Assembly: GCA_027186245.1 (NCBI GenBank)
Contig: CP114481.1
Location: 48,639,501 to 48,703,500, forward strand
Reading direction: 5' to 3'
From: Coriaria nepalensis
Taxonomy: Eukaryota > Streptophyta > Magnoliopsida > Cucurbitales > Coriariaceae
DNA: 64,000 bases
Shown here in pieces: positions 39,312 to 51,900 of the stretch. The translations under genes were made by a program, and so were the position numbers. Within the stretch, counting starts at the first letter, position 1. The number at the start of each line of letters is the position of its first letter. Under the pieces are notes generated by a model. The model saw only the letters and a list, made by a program, of their open reading frames with translations. It had not been told where the DNA came from and did not search any database.

Positions 39312-42123
39312 ACTTCCACATGATCATTGCAAGGAAACTGTGCATTCGTTTAACCTTAAAATCATTTCAATCAGTCATTTTAAGTCAATAACTTATTTCA
39401 AAGCAATTCGAACGAATTCTATTTTTGCACTACAAACACAAGTTTTGTGCATAACTTGCAAATGATCATCGCAAGGAAAGTGTGCATTCGTTTAACCTTA
39501 AAATCATTTCAATCAGTCATTTGAAGTCAATAACTATTTTCAAAGCAATCCGAACGAATTCTATTTTTGCACTACAAAAACAAGTTTTGTGCATAACTTG
39601 CAAATGATCATTCCAAGGAAAGTGTGCATTCATTTAACCTTAAAATCATTTCAATCAGTCATTTCAAGTAAATATCATATTTCAAAGCAATTCGAACGAA
39701 TTCTATTTTTGCCCTACAAACACAACTTTTGTGCATAACTTGCAAATGATCATCGCAAGGAAAGTGTGCATTCGTTTAACCTCAAAATCATTTCAATCAG
39801 TCATTTCAAGTGAATAACTAATTTCAAACCAATTCGAACGAATTCAATTTTAGCACTACAGAAACAAGTTTTGTGCATAACTTGCAAATAATCATTCCAA
39901 GGAAAGTGTGCATTCTTTTAACCTTAAAATCATTTCAATCAGTCATTTCAAGTAAATATCATATTTCAAAGCAATTCGAACGAATTCTATTTTTGCACTA
40001 CAAACACAACTTTTGTGCATAACTTGCAAATGATCATTGCAAGGAAAGTGTGCATTCGTTTAACCTTAAGATCATTTCAATGAGTTATTTCAAGTCAAAA
40101 ACTAATTTCAAAGCAATTCGAACGAATTCTAGTTTTGCACTACAGACATAACTTTTGTGCATTACTTGCAAATGATCATCGCAAGGAAAGTGTGCATTCG
40201 TTTAACCTTAAAATCATTTAAATGAGTCATTTCAAGTCAATAACTAATTTCAAAGCAATTCGAACGAATTCTATTTTTGCACTTTAAAAACAAGTTTTGT
40301 GCATAACTTGCAAATGATCATTCCAAGGAAAGTGTGCATTCGTTTAAAATTAAAATCATTTCAATGAGTCATTTCAAGTAAATAACTTATTTCAAAGCAA
40401 GTCGAACGAATTCTAGTTTTGCACTATAGACACAACTTTTGTGCATAACTTGCAAATGATCATTGCAAGGAAAGTGTGCATTCGTTTAACCTTAAAATCA
40501 TTTTAATGAGTCATTTCAGGTCAATAACTAATTTCAAAACAATTCGAACGAATTCTATTTTTGCACTACAAACACAACTTTTGTGCATAACTTGCAAATG
40601 ATCATCGCAAGGAAAGTGTGCATTCGTTTAACCTTAAAATCATTTCAATCAGTCATTTCAAGTCAATAACTAATTTCAAAGCAATTCGAACGAATTCTAG
40701 TTTTGCACTACAAACACAACTTTTGTGCATAACTTGCGAATGATCATTGCAAGGAAAGGGTGCATTCGTTTAACCTTAAAATCATTTCAATGAGTCATTT
40801 CAGGTCAATAACATATTTCAAAGTAATTCGAACGAAGTCTATTTTTGCACTACAAACACAAGTTCTGTGCATAACTTCCACATGATCATTGCAAGGAAAC
40901 TGTGCATTCGTTTAACCTTAAAATCATTTCAATCAGTCATTTTAAGTCAATAACTTATTTCAAAGCAATTCGAACGAATTCTATTTTTGCACTACAAACA
41001 CAAGTTTTGTGCATAACTTGCAAATGATCATCGCAAGGAAAGTGTGCATTCGTTTAACCTTAAAATCATTTCAATCAGTCATTTGAAGTCAATAACTATT
41101 TTCAAAGCAATCCGAACGAATTCTATTTTTGCACTACAAAAACAAGTTTTGTGCATAACTTGCAAATGATCATTCCAAGGAAAGTGTGCATTCATTTAAC
41201 CTTAAAATCATTTCAATCAGTCATTTCAAGTAAATATCATATTTCAAAGCAATTCGAACGAATTCTATTTTTGCCCTACAAACACAACTTTTGTGCATAA
41301 CTTGCAAATGATCATCGCAAGGAAAGTGTGCATTCGTTTAACCTCAAAATCATTTCAATCAGTCATTTCAAGTGAATAACTAATTTCAAACCAATTCGAA
41401 CGAATTCAATTTTTGCACTACAGAAACAAGTTTTGTGCATAACTTGCAAATAATCATTCCAAGGAAAGTGTGCATTCTTTTAACCTTAAAATCATTTCAA
41501 TCAGTCATTTCAAGTAAATATCATATTTCAAAGCAATTCGAACGAATTCTATTTTTGCACTACAAACACAACTTTTGTGCATAACTTGCAAATGATCATT
41601 GCAAGGAAAGTGTGCATTCGTTTAACCTTAAGATCATTTCAATGAGTTATTTCAAGTCAAAAACTAATTTCAAAGCAATTCGAACGAATTCTAGTTTTGC
41701 ACTACAGACATAACTTTTGTGCATTACTTGCAAATGATCATCGCAAGGAAAGTGTGCATTCGTTTAACCTTAAAATCATTTAAATGAGTCATTTCAAGTC
41801 AATAACTAATTTCAAAGCAATTCGAACGAATTCTATTTTTGCACTTTAAAAACAAGTTTTGTGCATAACTTGCAAATGATCATTCCAAGGAAAGTGTGCA
41901 TTCGTTTAAAATTAAAATCATTTCAATGAGTCATTTCAAGTAAATAACTTATTTCAAAGCAAGTCGAACGAATTCTAGTTTTGCACTATAGACACAACTT
42001 TTGTGCATAACTTGCAAATGATCATTGCAAGGAAAGTGTGCATTCGTTTAACCTTAAAATCATTTTAATGAGTCATTTCAGGTCAATAACTAATTTCAAA
42101 GCAATTCGAACGAATTCTATTTT
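39000..42123 (+). repeat. HOR block 9: tandem 11-mer (1562 bp)
   Basis: About 39000-40561 is followed by a near-identical copy at 40562-42123. Markers at 1562-bp offset are AAAGGG (39193/40755), CTACAGAAACAAG (about 39858/41420), CATTACTTGC (about 40159/41721) and CACTTTAAAAACAAG. Substitutions between copies are few; for example TTTTAGCAC in the first copy is TTTTTGCAC in the second (about 39850/41412). Confidence 0.93.
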
Positions 42124-43149
42124 TGCACTACAAACACAACTTTTGTGCATAACTTGCAAATGATCATCGCAAGGAAAGTGTGCATTCGTTTAACCTTAAA
42201 ATCATTTCAATCAGTCATTTCAAGTCAATAACTAATTTCAAAGCAATTCGAACGAATTCTATTTTTGCACTACAAACACAACTTCTGTGCATAAGTTGCA
42301 AATGATCATTGCAAGGAAAGTGTGCATTCGTTTAACCTTAAAATCATTTCAATGAGTCATTTCAAGTCAATAACTAATTTCAAAACAATTCGAACTAATT
42401 CTAATTTTGCACTACAGCCACAACTTTTGTGCCTAACTTGCAAATGATCATCGCAAGGAAAGTGTGCATTCGTTTAACCTTAAAATCCTTTCAATGAGTC
42501 ATTTCAGGTCAATAACATATTTCAAAGCAATTCGAACGAAGTCTATTTTTGCACTACAAACACAAGTTTTGTGCATAACTTCCACATGATCATTGCAAGG
42601 AAAGTGTGCATTCGTTTAACCTTAAAATCATTTCAATCAGTCATTTTAAGTCAATAACTTATTTCAAAGCAATTCGAACGAATTCTATTTTTGCACTACA
42701 AACACAACTTTTGTGCATAACTTGGAAATGATCAATGCAAGGAAAGTGTGCATTCGTTTAAAATTAAAATCATTTTAATGAGTCATTTTAAGTAAATAAC
42801 TTATTTCAAAGCAAGTTGAACGAATTCTCGTTTTGCACTATAGACACAACTTTTGTGCACAACTTGCAAATAATCATGGCAAGGAAAGTGTGCATTCGTT
42901 TAACCTTAAAATCATTTCAATGAGTCATTTCAAGTCAATAAATTATTTCAAGGCAAGTCGAACGAATTCTAGTTTTCCACTACAAACACAACTTTTGTGC
43001 ATAACTGGCCAATGATCATTGCAAGGAAAGTGTGCATTCATTTAAAATTAAAATCATTTCAATCAGTCATTTCAAGTCAATAACTTATTTCAAAGCAAGT
43101 CGAACGAATTCTAGTTTTGCACTATAGACACAACTTTTGTGCATAATCT
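42124..43149 (+). repeat. Segment paralogous to the right end of the window
   Basis: About seven monomers. The CAGCCACAAC, AAATCCTTTC, GAAGTC/CTTCCACATG, CTTGGAAATGATCAATGC, GCAAGTTGAACG and CTGGCCAATG variants occur in the same order as at 63300-64000. The offset is 20891 bp, or 147 monomers plus the 17 bp of net indels between. Confidence 0.85.
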
Positions 43150-46100
43150 GCAAATGATCATTGCAAGGAAAGTGTGCATTCGTTTAACCTTAAAATCATT
43201 TCAATGAGTCATTTCAAGTCAATAACTAATTTCAAAACAATTCGAACAAATTCTAGTTTTGCACTACAGACACAACTTTTGTGCATAACTTGCAAATGAT
43301 CATCGCAAGGAAAGTGTGCATTCGTTTAACCTTAAAATTATGTCAATCAGTCATTTCAAGTCAATAACTAATTTCAAAGCAATTCGAACGAATTCTATTT
43401 TTGCACTACAAAAACAAGTTTTGTGCATAACTTGCAAATGATCGTTCCAAGGAAAGTGTGCATTCTTTTAACCTTAAAATGATTTCAATCAGTCATTTCA
43501 AGTAAATATCATATTTCGAAGCAATTCGAACGAATTCTATTTTTGCACTACAAACACAACTTTTGTGCATAACTTGCAAATGATCATTGCAAGGAAAGTG
43601 TGCATTCGTTTAACCTTAAAATCATTTCAATGAGTAATTTCAAGTCAATAACTAATTTCGAAGCAATTCGAACGAATTCTAGTTTTGCACTACAGGCACA
43701 ACTTTTGTGCATAACTTGCAAATGATCATTGCAAGGAAAGTGTGCATTCGTTTAACCTTAAAATCATTTCAATGAGTCATTTCAAGTCAATAACTAATTT
43801 CAAAACAATTCGAACAAATTCTAGTTTTGCACTACAGACACAACTTTTGTGCATAACTTGCAAATGATCATCGCAAGGAAAGTGTGCATTCGTTTAACCT
43901 TAAAATTATGTCAATCAGTCATTTCAAGTCAATAACTAATTTCAAAGCAATTCGAACGAATTCTATTTTTGCACTACAAAAACAAGTTTTGTGCATAACT
44001 TGCAAATGATCGTTCCAAGGAAAGTGTGCATTCTTTTAACCTTAAAATGATTTCAATCAGTCATTTCAAGTAAATATCATATTTCAAAGCAATTCGAACG
44101 AATTCTATTTTTGCACTACAAACACAACTTTTGTGCATAACTTGCAAATGATCATTGCAAGGAAAGTGTGCATTCGTTTAACCTTAAAATCATTTCAATG
44201 AGTAATTTCAAGTCAATAACTAATTTCGAAGCAATTCGAACGAATTCTAGTTTTGCACTACAGGCACAACTTTTGTGCATAACTTGCAAATGATCATTGC
44301 AAGGAAAGTGTGCATTCGTTTAACCTTAAAATCATTTCAATGAGTCATTTCAAGTCAATAACTAATTTCAAAACAATTCGAACTAATTCTAGTTTTGCAC
44401 TACAGACACAACTTTTGTGCATAACTTGCAAATGATCATCGCAAGGAAAGTGTGCATTCGTTTAACATTAAAATCATTTCAATCAGTCATTTCAAGTCAA
44501 TAACTAATTTCAAAGCAATTCGAACGAATTCTATTTTTGCACTACAAAAACAAGTTTTGTGCATAACTTGCAAATGATCATTCCAAGGAAAGTGTGCATT
44601 CTTTTAACCTTAAAATGATTTCAATCTGTCATTTCAAGTAAATATCATATTTCAAAGCAATTCGAACGAATTCTATTTTTGCACTACAAACACAACTTTT
44701 GTGCATAACTTGCAAATGATCATTGCAAGGAAAGTGTGCATTCGTTTAACCTTAAAATCATTTCAATGAGTCATTTCAAGTCAATAACTAATTTCGAAGC
44801 AATTCGAACGAATTCTACTTTTGCACTACAGGCACAACTTTTGTGCATAACTTGCAAATGATCATTGCAAGCAAAAGTGTGCATTCGTTTAACCTTAAAA
44901 TCATTTCAATGAGTCATTTCAAGTCAATAACTAATTTCAAAACAATTCGAACTAATTCTAGTTTTGCTCTACAGACACAACTTTTGTGCATAACTTGCAA
45001 ATGATCATCGCAAGGAAAGTGTGCATTCGTTTAACATTAAAATCATTTCAATCAGTCATTTCAAGTCAATAACTAATTTCAAAGCAATTCGAACGAATTC
45101 TATTTTTGCACTACAAAAACAAGTTTTGTGCATAACTTGCGAATGATCGTTCCAAGGAAAGTGTGCATTCTTTTAACCTTAAAATGATTTCAATTAGTCA
45201 TTTCAAGTAAATATCATATTTCAAAGCAATTCGAACGAATTCTATTTTTGCACTACAAACACAACTTTTGTGCATAACTTGCAAATGATCATTGCAAGGA
45301 AAGTGTGCATTCGTTTAACCTTAAAATCATTTGAATGAGTCATTTCAAGTCAATAACTAATTTCGAAGCAATTCGAACTAATTCTAGTTTTGCAGTACAC
45401 GCACAACTTTTGTGCATAACTTGCAAATGATCATTGCAAGGAAAGTGTGCATTCGTTTAACCTTAAAATCATTTCAATGAGTCATTTCAAGTCAATAACT
45501 AATTTCAAAACAATTCGAACTAATTCTAGTTTTGCACTACAGACACAACTTTTGTGCATAACTTGCAAATGATCATCGCAAGGAAAGTGTGCATTCGTTT
45601 AACATTAAAATCATTTCAATCAGTCATTTCAAGTCAATAACTAATTTCAAAGCAATTCGAACGAATTCTATTTTTGCACTACAAACACAACTTTTGTGCA
45701 TAACTTGCAAATGATCATTGCAAGGAAAGTGTGCATTCGTTTAACCTTAAAATCATTTCAATGAGTCATTTCAAGTCAATAACTAATTTCGAAGCAATTC
45801 GAACGAATTCTAGTTTTGCACTACAGGCACAACTTTTGTGCATAACTTGCAAATGATCATTGCAAGGAAAGTGTGCATTCGTTTAACCTTAAAATCATTT
45901 CAATCAGTCATTTCAAGTCAATAACTAATTTCAAAACAATTCGAACTAATTCTAGTTTTGCACTACAGACAGAACTTTTGTGCATAACTTGCAAATGATC
46001 ATCGCAAGGAAAGTGTGCATTCGTTTAACATTAAAATCATTTCAATCAGTCATTTCAAGTCAATAACTAATTTCAAAGCAATTCGAACGAATTCTATTTT

Positions 46101-47268
46101 TGCACTACAAAAACAAGTTTTGTGCATAACTTGCAAATGATCGTTCCAAGGAAAGTGTGCATTCTTTTAACCTTAAAATGATTTCAATCAGTCATTTCAA
46201 GTAAATATCATATTTCAAAGCAATTCGAACGAATTCTATTTTTGCACTACAAACACAACTTTTGTGCATAACTTGCAAATGATCATTGCAAGGAAAGTGT
46301 GCATTTGTTCAACCTTAAAATCATTTCAATGAGTCATTTCAAGTCCATAACTAATTTCGAAGCAATTCGAACGAATTCTAGTTTTGCACTACAGGCACAA
46401 CTTTTGTGCATAACTTGCAAATGATCATTGCAAGGAAAGTGTGCATTCGTTTAACCTTAAAATCATTTCAATGAGTCATTTCAAGTCAATAACTAATTTC
46501 AAAACAATTCGAACTAATTCTAGTTTTGCACTACAGACACAACTTTTGTGCATAACTTGCAAATGATCATCGCAAGGAAAGTGTGCATTCGTTTAACATT
46601 AAAATCATTTCAATCAGTCATTTCAAGTCAATAACTAATTTCAAAGCAATTCGAACGAATTCTATTTTTGCACTACAAAAACAAGTTTTGTGCATAACTT
46701 GCAAATGATCGTTCCAAGGAAAGTGTGCATTCTTTTAACCTTAAAATGATTTCAATCAGTCATTTCAAGTAAATATCATATTTCAAAGCAATTCGAACGA
46801 ATTCTATTTTTGCACTACAAACACAACTTTTGTGCATAACTTGCAAATGATCATTGCAAGGAAAGTGTGCATTCGTTTAACCTTAAAATCATTTCAATGA
46901 GTCATTTCAAGTCAATAACTAATTTCGAAGCAATTTGAACGAATTCTAGTTTTGCACTACAGGCACAACTTTTGTGCATAACTTGCAAATGATCATTGCA
47001 AGGAAAGTGTGCATTCGTTTAACCTTAAAATCATTTCAATGAGTCATTTCAAGTCAATAACTAATTTCAAAACAATTCGAACTAATTCTAGTTTTGCACT
47101 ACAGACACAACTTTTGTGCATAACTTGCAAATGATCATCGCAAGGAAAGTGTGCATTCGTTTAACATTAAAATCATTTCAATCAGTCATTTCAAGTCAAT
47201 AACTAATTTCAAAGCAATTCGAACGAATTCTATTTTTGCACTACAAAAACAAGTTTTGTGCATAACTT
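43150..47268 (+). repeat. Tetrameric HOR, 568 bp, 29 monomers (seven copies)
   Basis: Four monomer types repeat in fixed order. H2 has AAAACAATTCGAAC(T/A)AATTC; H3 has ATCATCGC, mostly TTTAACATTAAAATC, and CTACAAAAACAAG; H4 has ATCGTTCC (ATCATTCC in one copy) and AAAATGATTTC; H1 has TTTCGAAGC and CTACAGGCACAAC. The H1 marker lies at 43694, 44262, 44830, 45399, 45825, 46393 and 46961. The spacing is 568 except one 569 (1-nt insertion at about 44875) and one 426, where H3 and H4 are fused. The order is four full units, one trimer, two full units, then H2-H3, which makes exactly 29 monomers. Confidence 0.95.
45569..45711 (+). repeat. H3/H4 hybrid monomer, unequal-exchange scar
   Basis: In the fifth HOR unit one monomer begins as type H3 (ATCATCGC, TTTAACATTAAAATC, GTCAATAACTAATTTC) but ends as type H4 (CTACAAACACAAC), and is followed directly by H1. 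The missing 142 bp between the two classes explains the 426-bp spacing. The breakpoint lies in the stretch both types share, around AATTCGAACGAATTC. Confidence 0.85.
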
Positions 47269-48970
47269 GCAAATGATCATTCCAAGGAAAGTGTGCATTC
47301 TTTTAACCATAAAATCATTTCAATCAGTCATTTCAAGTAAATATCATATTTCAAAGCAAATCGAACGAATTCTATTTGTGCACTACAAACACAACTTTTG
47401 TGCATAAACATGCAGATGATCATTGCAAGGAAAGTGTGTATTCGTTTAACCTTAAAATCATTTCAATGAGTCATTTCAGGTCAATAAGATATTTCAAAGC
47501 AATTCGAACGAAGTCTATTTGTTCACTACAAACACATGTTTTGTGCATAACTTCCACATGATAATTGCAAGGAAAGTGTGCATTCGTTTAACCTTAAAAT
47601 CATTTCAATCAGTCATTTTAAGTCAATAACTTATTTCAAAGCAATTCGAATGAATTCTATTTTTGCACCACAAACACAACTTTTGTGCATAACTTGCAAA
47701 TGATCAATGCAAGGAAAGTGTGCATTCGTTTAAAATTAAAATCATTTCAATGAGTCATTTCAAGTAAATAACTAATTTCAAAGCAAGTAGAACGAATTCT
47801 AGTTTTGCACTATAGACACAACTTTTGTGCATAACTTGCAAATGATCATTGCAAGGAAAGTGTGCATTCGTTTAACCTTAAAATCATTTCAATGAGTCAT
47901 TTCAGGTCAATAACATATTTCAAAGCAATTCGAACGAAGTCTATTTTTGCACTACAAACACAAGTTTTGTGCATATTTCCACATGATCATTGCAAGGAAA
48001 GTGTGCATTCGTTTAACCTTAAAATCATTTCAATGAGTCATTTCAAGTCAATAACTAATTTCAAACCAATTCGAACGAATTCTAGTTTTGCACTACAGAC
48101 ACAACTTTTGTGCATAACTTGCAAATGATCATTGCAACGAAAGTGTGCATTCGTTTAACCTTAAAATCATTTCAATGAGTCATTTCAAGTCAATAACTAT
48201 TTTCAAAGCAATTCGAACGAATTCTATTTTCGGACTACAAAAACAAGTTTTGTGCATAACTTGCAAATGATCATTCCAAGGAAAGTGTGCATTCATTTAA
48301 CCTTAAAATCATTTCAATCAGTCATTTCAAGTAAATATCATATTTCAAAGCAATTCGAACGAATTCTATTTTTGCCCTACAAACACAACCTTTGTGCATA
48401 ACTTGCAAATGATCATTGCAAGGAAAGTGTGTATTCGTTTAACCTTAAAATCATTTCAATGAGTCATTTCAAGTCAATAACTTTTTTCAAAGCAAGTCGA
48501 ATGAATTCTAGTTTTGCACTACAAACACAAGTTTTGTGCACAACACGCAAATGATCATTGCAAGGAAAGTGTGCATTCTTTTAACCTTAAAATCATTTCA
48601 ATGAGTCATTTCAAGTCAATAACTTATTTCAAAGCAATTCGAACGAATTCTATTTTTGCACTACAAACACATGTTTTGTGCATAACTTGCAAATGATCAT
48701 TGCAAGGAAAGTGTGCATTCGTTTGACCTTAAAATCATTTCAATCAGTCATTTCAAGTCAATAACTTATTTCGAAGCAATTCGAACTAATTCTAGTTTTG
48801 CACTACAGACACAACTTTTGTGCATAACTTGCAAATGATCATCGCAAGGAAAGTGTGCATTCGTTTAACCTTAAAATCATTTCAATCAGTCATTTCAAGT
48901 CAATAACTAATTTCAAAGGAATTCGAACGAATTCTATTTTTGCACTACAAAAACAAGTTTTGTGCATAAC
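47269..48970 (+). repeat. Mixed satellite between the tetramer and the 13-/20-mer blocks
   Basis: About twelve monomers of several classes. It holds a 1-nt insertion (GCATAAACATGCAG, about 47407) and a 1-nt deletion (GCATATTTCC, about 47974). The monomers at 47380-47980 repeat the GAAGTC / CTTCCACATG class. The GCACAACACGC variant appears at 48537, 12 monomers before its next copy near 50241. Confidence 0.8.
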
Positions 48971-51900
48971 TTCCAAATGATCATTCCAAGGAAAGTGTGC
49001 ATTCGTTTAAAATTAAAATCATTTCAATCAGTCATTTCATGTCAATAACGTTTTCCAAAGCAAGTCGAACGAATTCTAGTTTTGCACTACAAACACAACT
49101 TTTGTGCATAACTGGCAAATGATCATTGCAAGGAAAGTATGCATTCGTTTAAAATTAAAATCATTTCAATGAGTCATTTCAAGTCAATAACTTATTTCAA
49201 AGCAAGTCGAACGAATTCTAGTTTTGCACTACAGACACAACTTTTGTGCATAACTTGCAAATGATCATTGCAAGGAAAGTGTGCATTCGTTTAACCTTAA
49301 AATCATTTCAATGAGTCATTTCAAGTCAATAACTAATTTCAAAGCTATTTGAACGAATTCTAGTTTTGCACTACAGACACAACTTTTGTGTATAACTTGC
49401 AAATGATCATCGCAAGGAAAGTGTGCATTCGTTTAACCTTAAAATAATTTCAATGTGTCATTTGAAGTCAATAACTAATTTCAAAGCAATTCGAACGAAT
49501 TCTATTTTTGCACTACAAAAACAAGTTTTGTGCATAACTTGCAAATGATCATTCCAAGGAAAGTGAGCATTCGTTTAAAATTAAAATAATTTCAATCAGT
49601 CATTTCAAGTCAATAACTTTTTTCAAAGCAAGTCGAATGAATTCTAGTTTTGCACTATAGACACAACTTTTGTGCATAACTTGCAAATGATCATTGCAAG
49701 GAAAGTGTGCATTCGTTTAACCTTAAAATCATTTCAATGAGTCATTTCAAGTTAATACCGTCTTTCAAAGCAAGTCGAATGAATTCTAGGTTTGCACTAC
49801 AGACACAACTTTTCTGCTTAACTTGCAAATGCTCATTGCAAGGAAAGTGTGCATTCGTTTAACCTTAAAATCATTTCAATGAGTCATTTCAAGTCAATAA
49901 CTATTTTCAAAGCAATTCGAACGAATTCTATTTTTGCACTACAAAAACAAGTTTTGTGCATAACTTGCAAATGATCATTCCAAGGAAAGTGTGCATTCAT
50001 TTAACCTTAAAATCATTTCAATCAGTCATTTCAAGTAAATATCATATTTCAAAGCAATTCGAACGAATTCTATTTTTGCCCTACAAACACAACTTTTGTG
50101 CATAACTTGCAAATGATCATTGCAAGGAAAGTGTGTATTCGTTTAACCTTAAAATCATTTCAATGAGTCATTTCAAGTCAATAACTTTTTTCAAAGCAAG
50201 TCGAATGAATTCTAGTTTTGCACTACGAACACAAGTTTTGTGCACAACACGCAAATGATCATTGCAAGGAAAGTGTGCATTCTTTTAACCTGAAAATCAT
50301 TTCAATTAGTCAATTCAAGTGAATAAATTATTTCAAAGCAATTCGAACGAATTCTATTTTTGCACTACAAACACAAGTTTTGTGCATAACTTGCAAATGA
50401 TCATCGCAAGGAAAGTGTGCATTCGTTTAACCTTAAAATCATTTCAATCAGTCATTTGAAGTCAATAACTATTTTCAAAGCAATCCGAACGAATTCTATT
50501 TTTGCACTACAAAAACAAGTTTTGTGCATAACTTGCAAATGATCATTCCAAGGAAAGTTTGCATTCATTTAACCTTAAAATCATTTCAATCAGTCATTTC
50601 AAGTAAATATCATATTTCGAAGCAATTCGAACGAATTCTATTTTTGCACTACAAACACAACTTTTGTGCATAACTTGCAAATGATCATTGCAAGGAAAGT
50701 GTGAATTCGTTTAACCTTAAAATCATTTCAATGAGTCATTTCAAGTCAATAACTAATTTCAAAGCAATTCGAACGAATTCTAGTTTTGCACTACAAAAAC
50801 AAGTTTTGTGCATAACTTCCAAATGATCATTCCAAGGAAAGTGTGCATTCGTTTAAAATTAAAATCATTTCAATCAGTCATTTCAAGTCAATAACGTTTT
50901 CCAAAGCAAGTCGAACGAATTCTAGTTTTGCACTACAAACACAACTTTTGTGCATAACTGGCAAATGATCATTGCAAGGAAAGTATGCATTCGTTTAAAA
51001 TTAAAATCATTTCAATGAGTCATTTCAAGTAAATATCATATTTCAAAGCAATTCGAACGAATTCTATTTTTGCCCTACAAACACAACTTTTGTGCATAAC
51101 TTGCAAATGATCATCGCAAGGAAAGTGTGCATTCGTTTAACCTTAAAATCATTTAAATGAGTCATTTCAAGTCAATAACTAATTTCAAAGCAATTCGAAC
51201 GAATTCTATTTTTGCACTACAAAAACAAGTTTTGTGCATAACTTGCAAATGATCATTGCAAGGAAAGTGTGCATTCGTTTAACCTTAAAATCATTTCAAT
51301 GACTCATTTCAAGTCAATAACTAATTTCAAAGCAATTCGAACGAATTCTATTTTTGCACTTTAAAAACAAGTTTTGTGCATAACTTGCAAATGATCATCG
51401 CAAGGAAAGTGTGCATTCGTTTAACCTTAAAATCATTTCAATGACTCATTTCAAGTCAATAACTAATTTCAAAGCAATTCGAACGAATTCTATTTTTGCA
51501 CTACAAAAACAAGTTTTGTGCATAACTTGCAAATGATCATTGCAAGGAAAGTGTGCATTCGTTTAACCTTAAAATCATTTTAATGAGTCATTTCAAGTCA
51601 ATAACTAATTTCAAAGCAATTCGAACGAATTGTATTTTTGCACTACAAAAACAAGTTTTGTGCATAACTTGCAAATGATCATTGCAAGGAAAGTGTGCAT
51701 TCATTTAACCTTAAAATCATTTCAATCAGTCATTTCAAGTTAATACCGTCTTTCAAAGCAAGTCGAATGAATTCTAGGTTTGCACTACAGACACAACTTT
51801 TGTGCTTAACTTGCAAATGATCATTGCAAGGAGAGTGTGCATTCGCTTAACCTTAAAATCATTTCAATGAGTCATTTCAAGTCAATAACTATTTTCAAAG

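Noticed and set aside
47862..48128. Open frame of 88 codons
   Set aside because: A 1-nt deletion at about 47974 (GCATATTTCC) joins two frames of adjacent monomers. It is an accident of an indel in the repeat.
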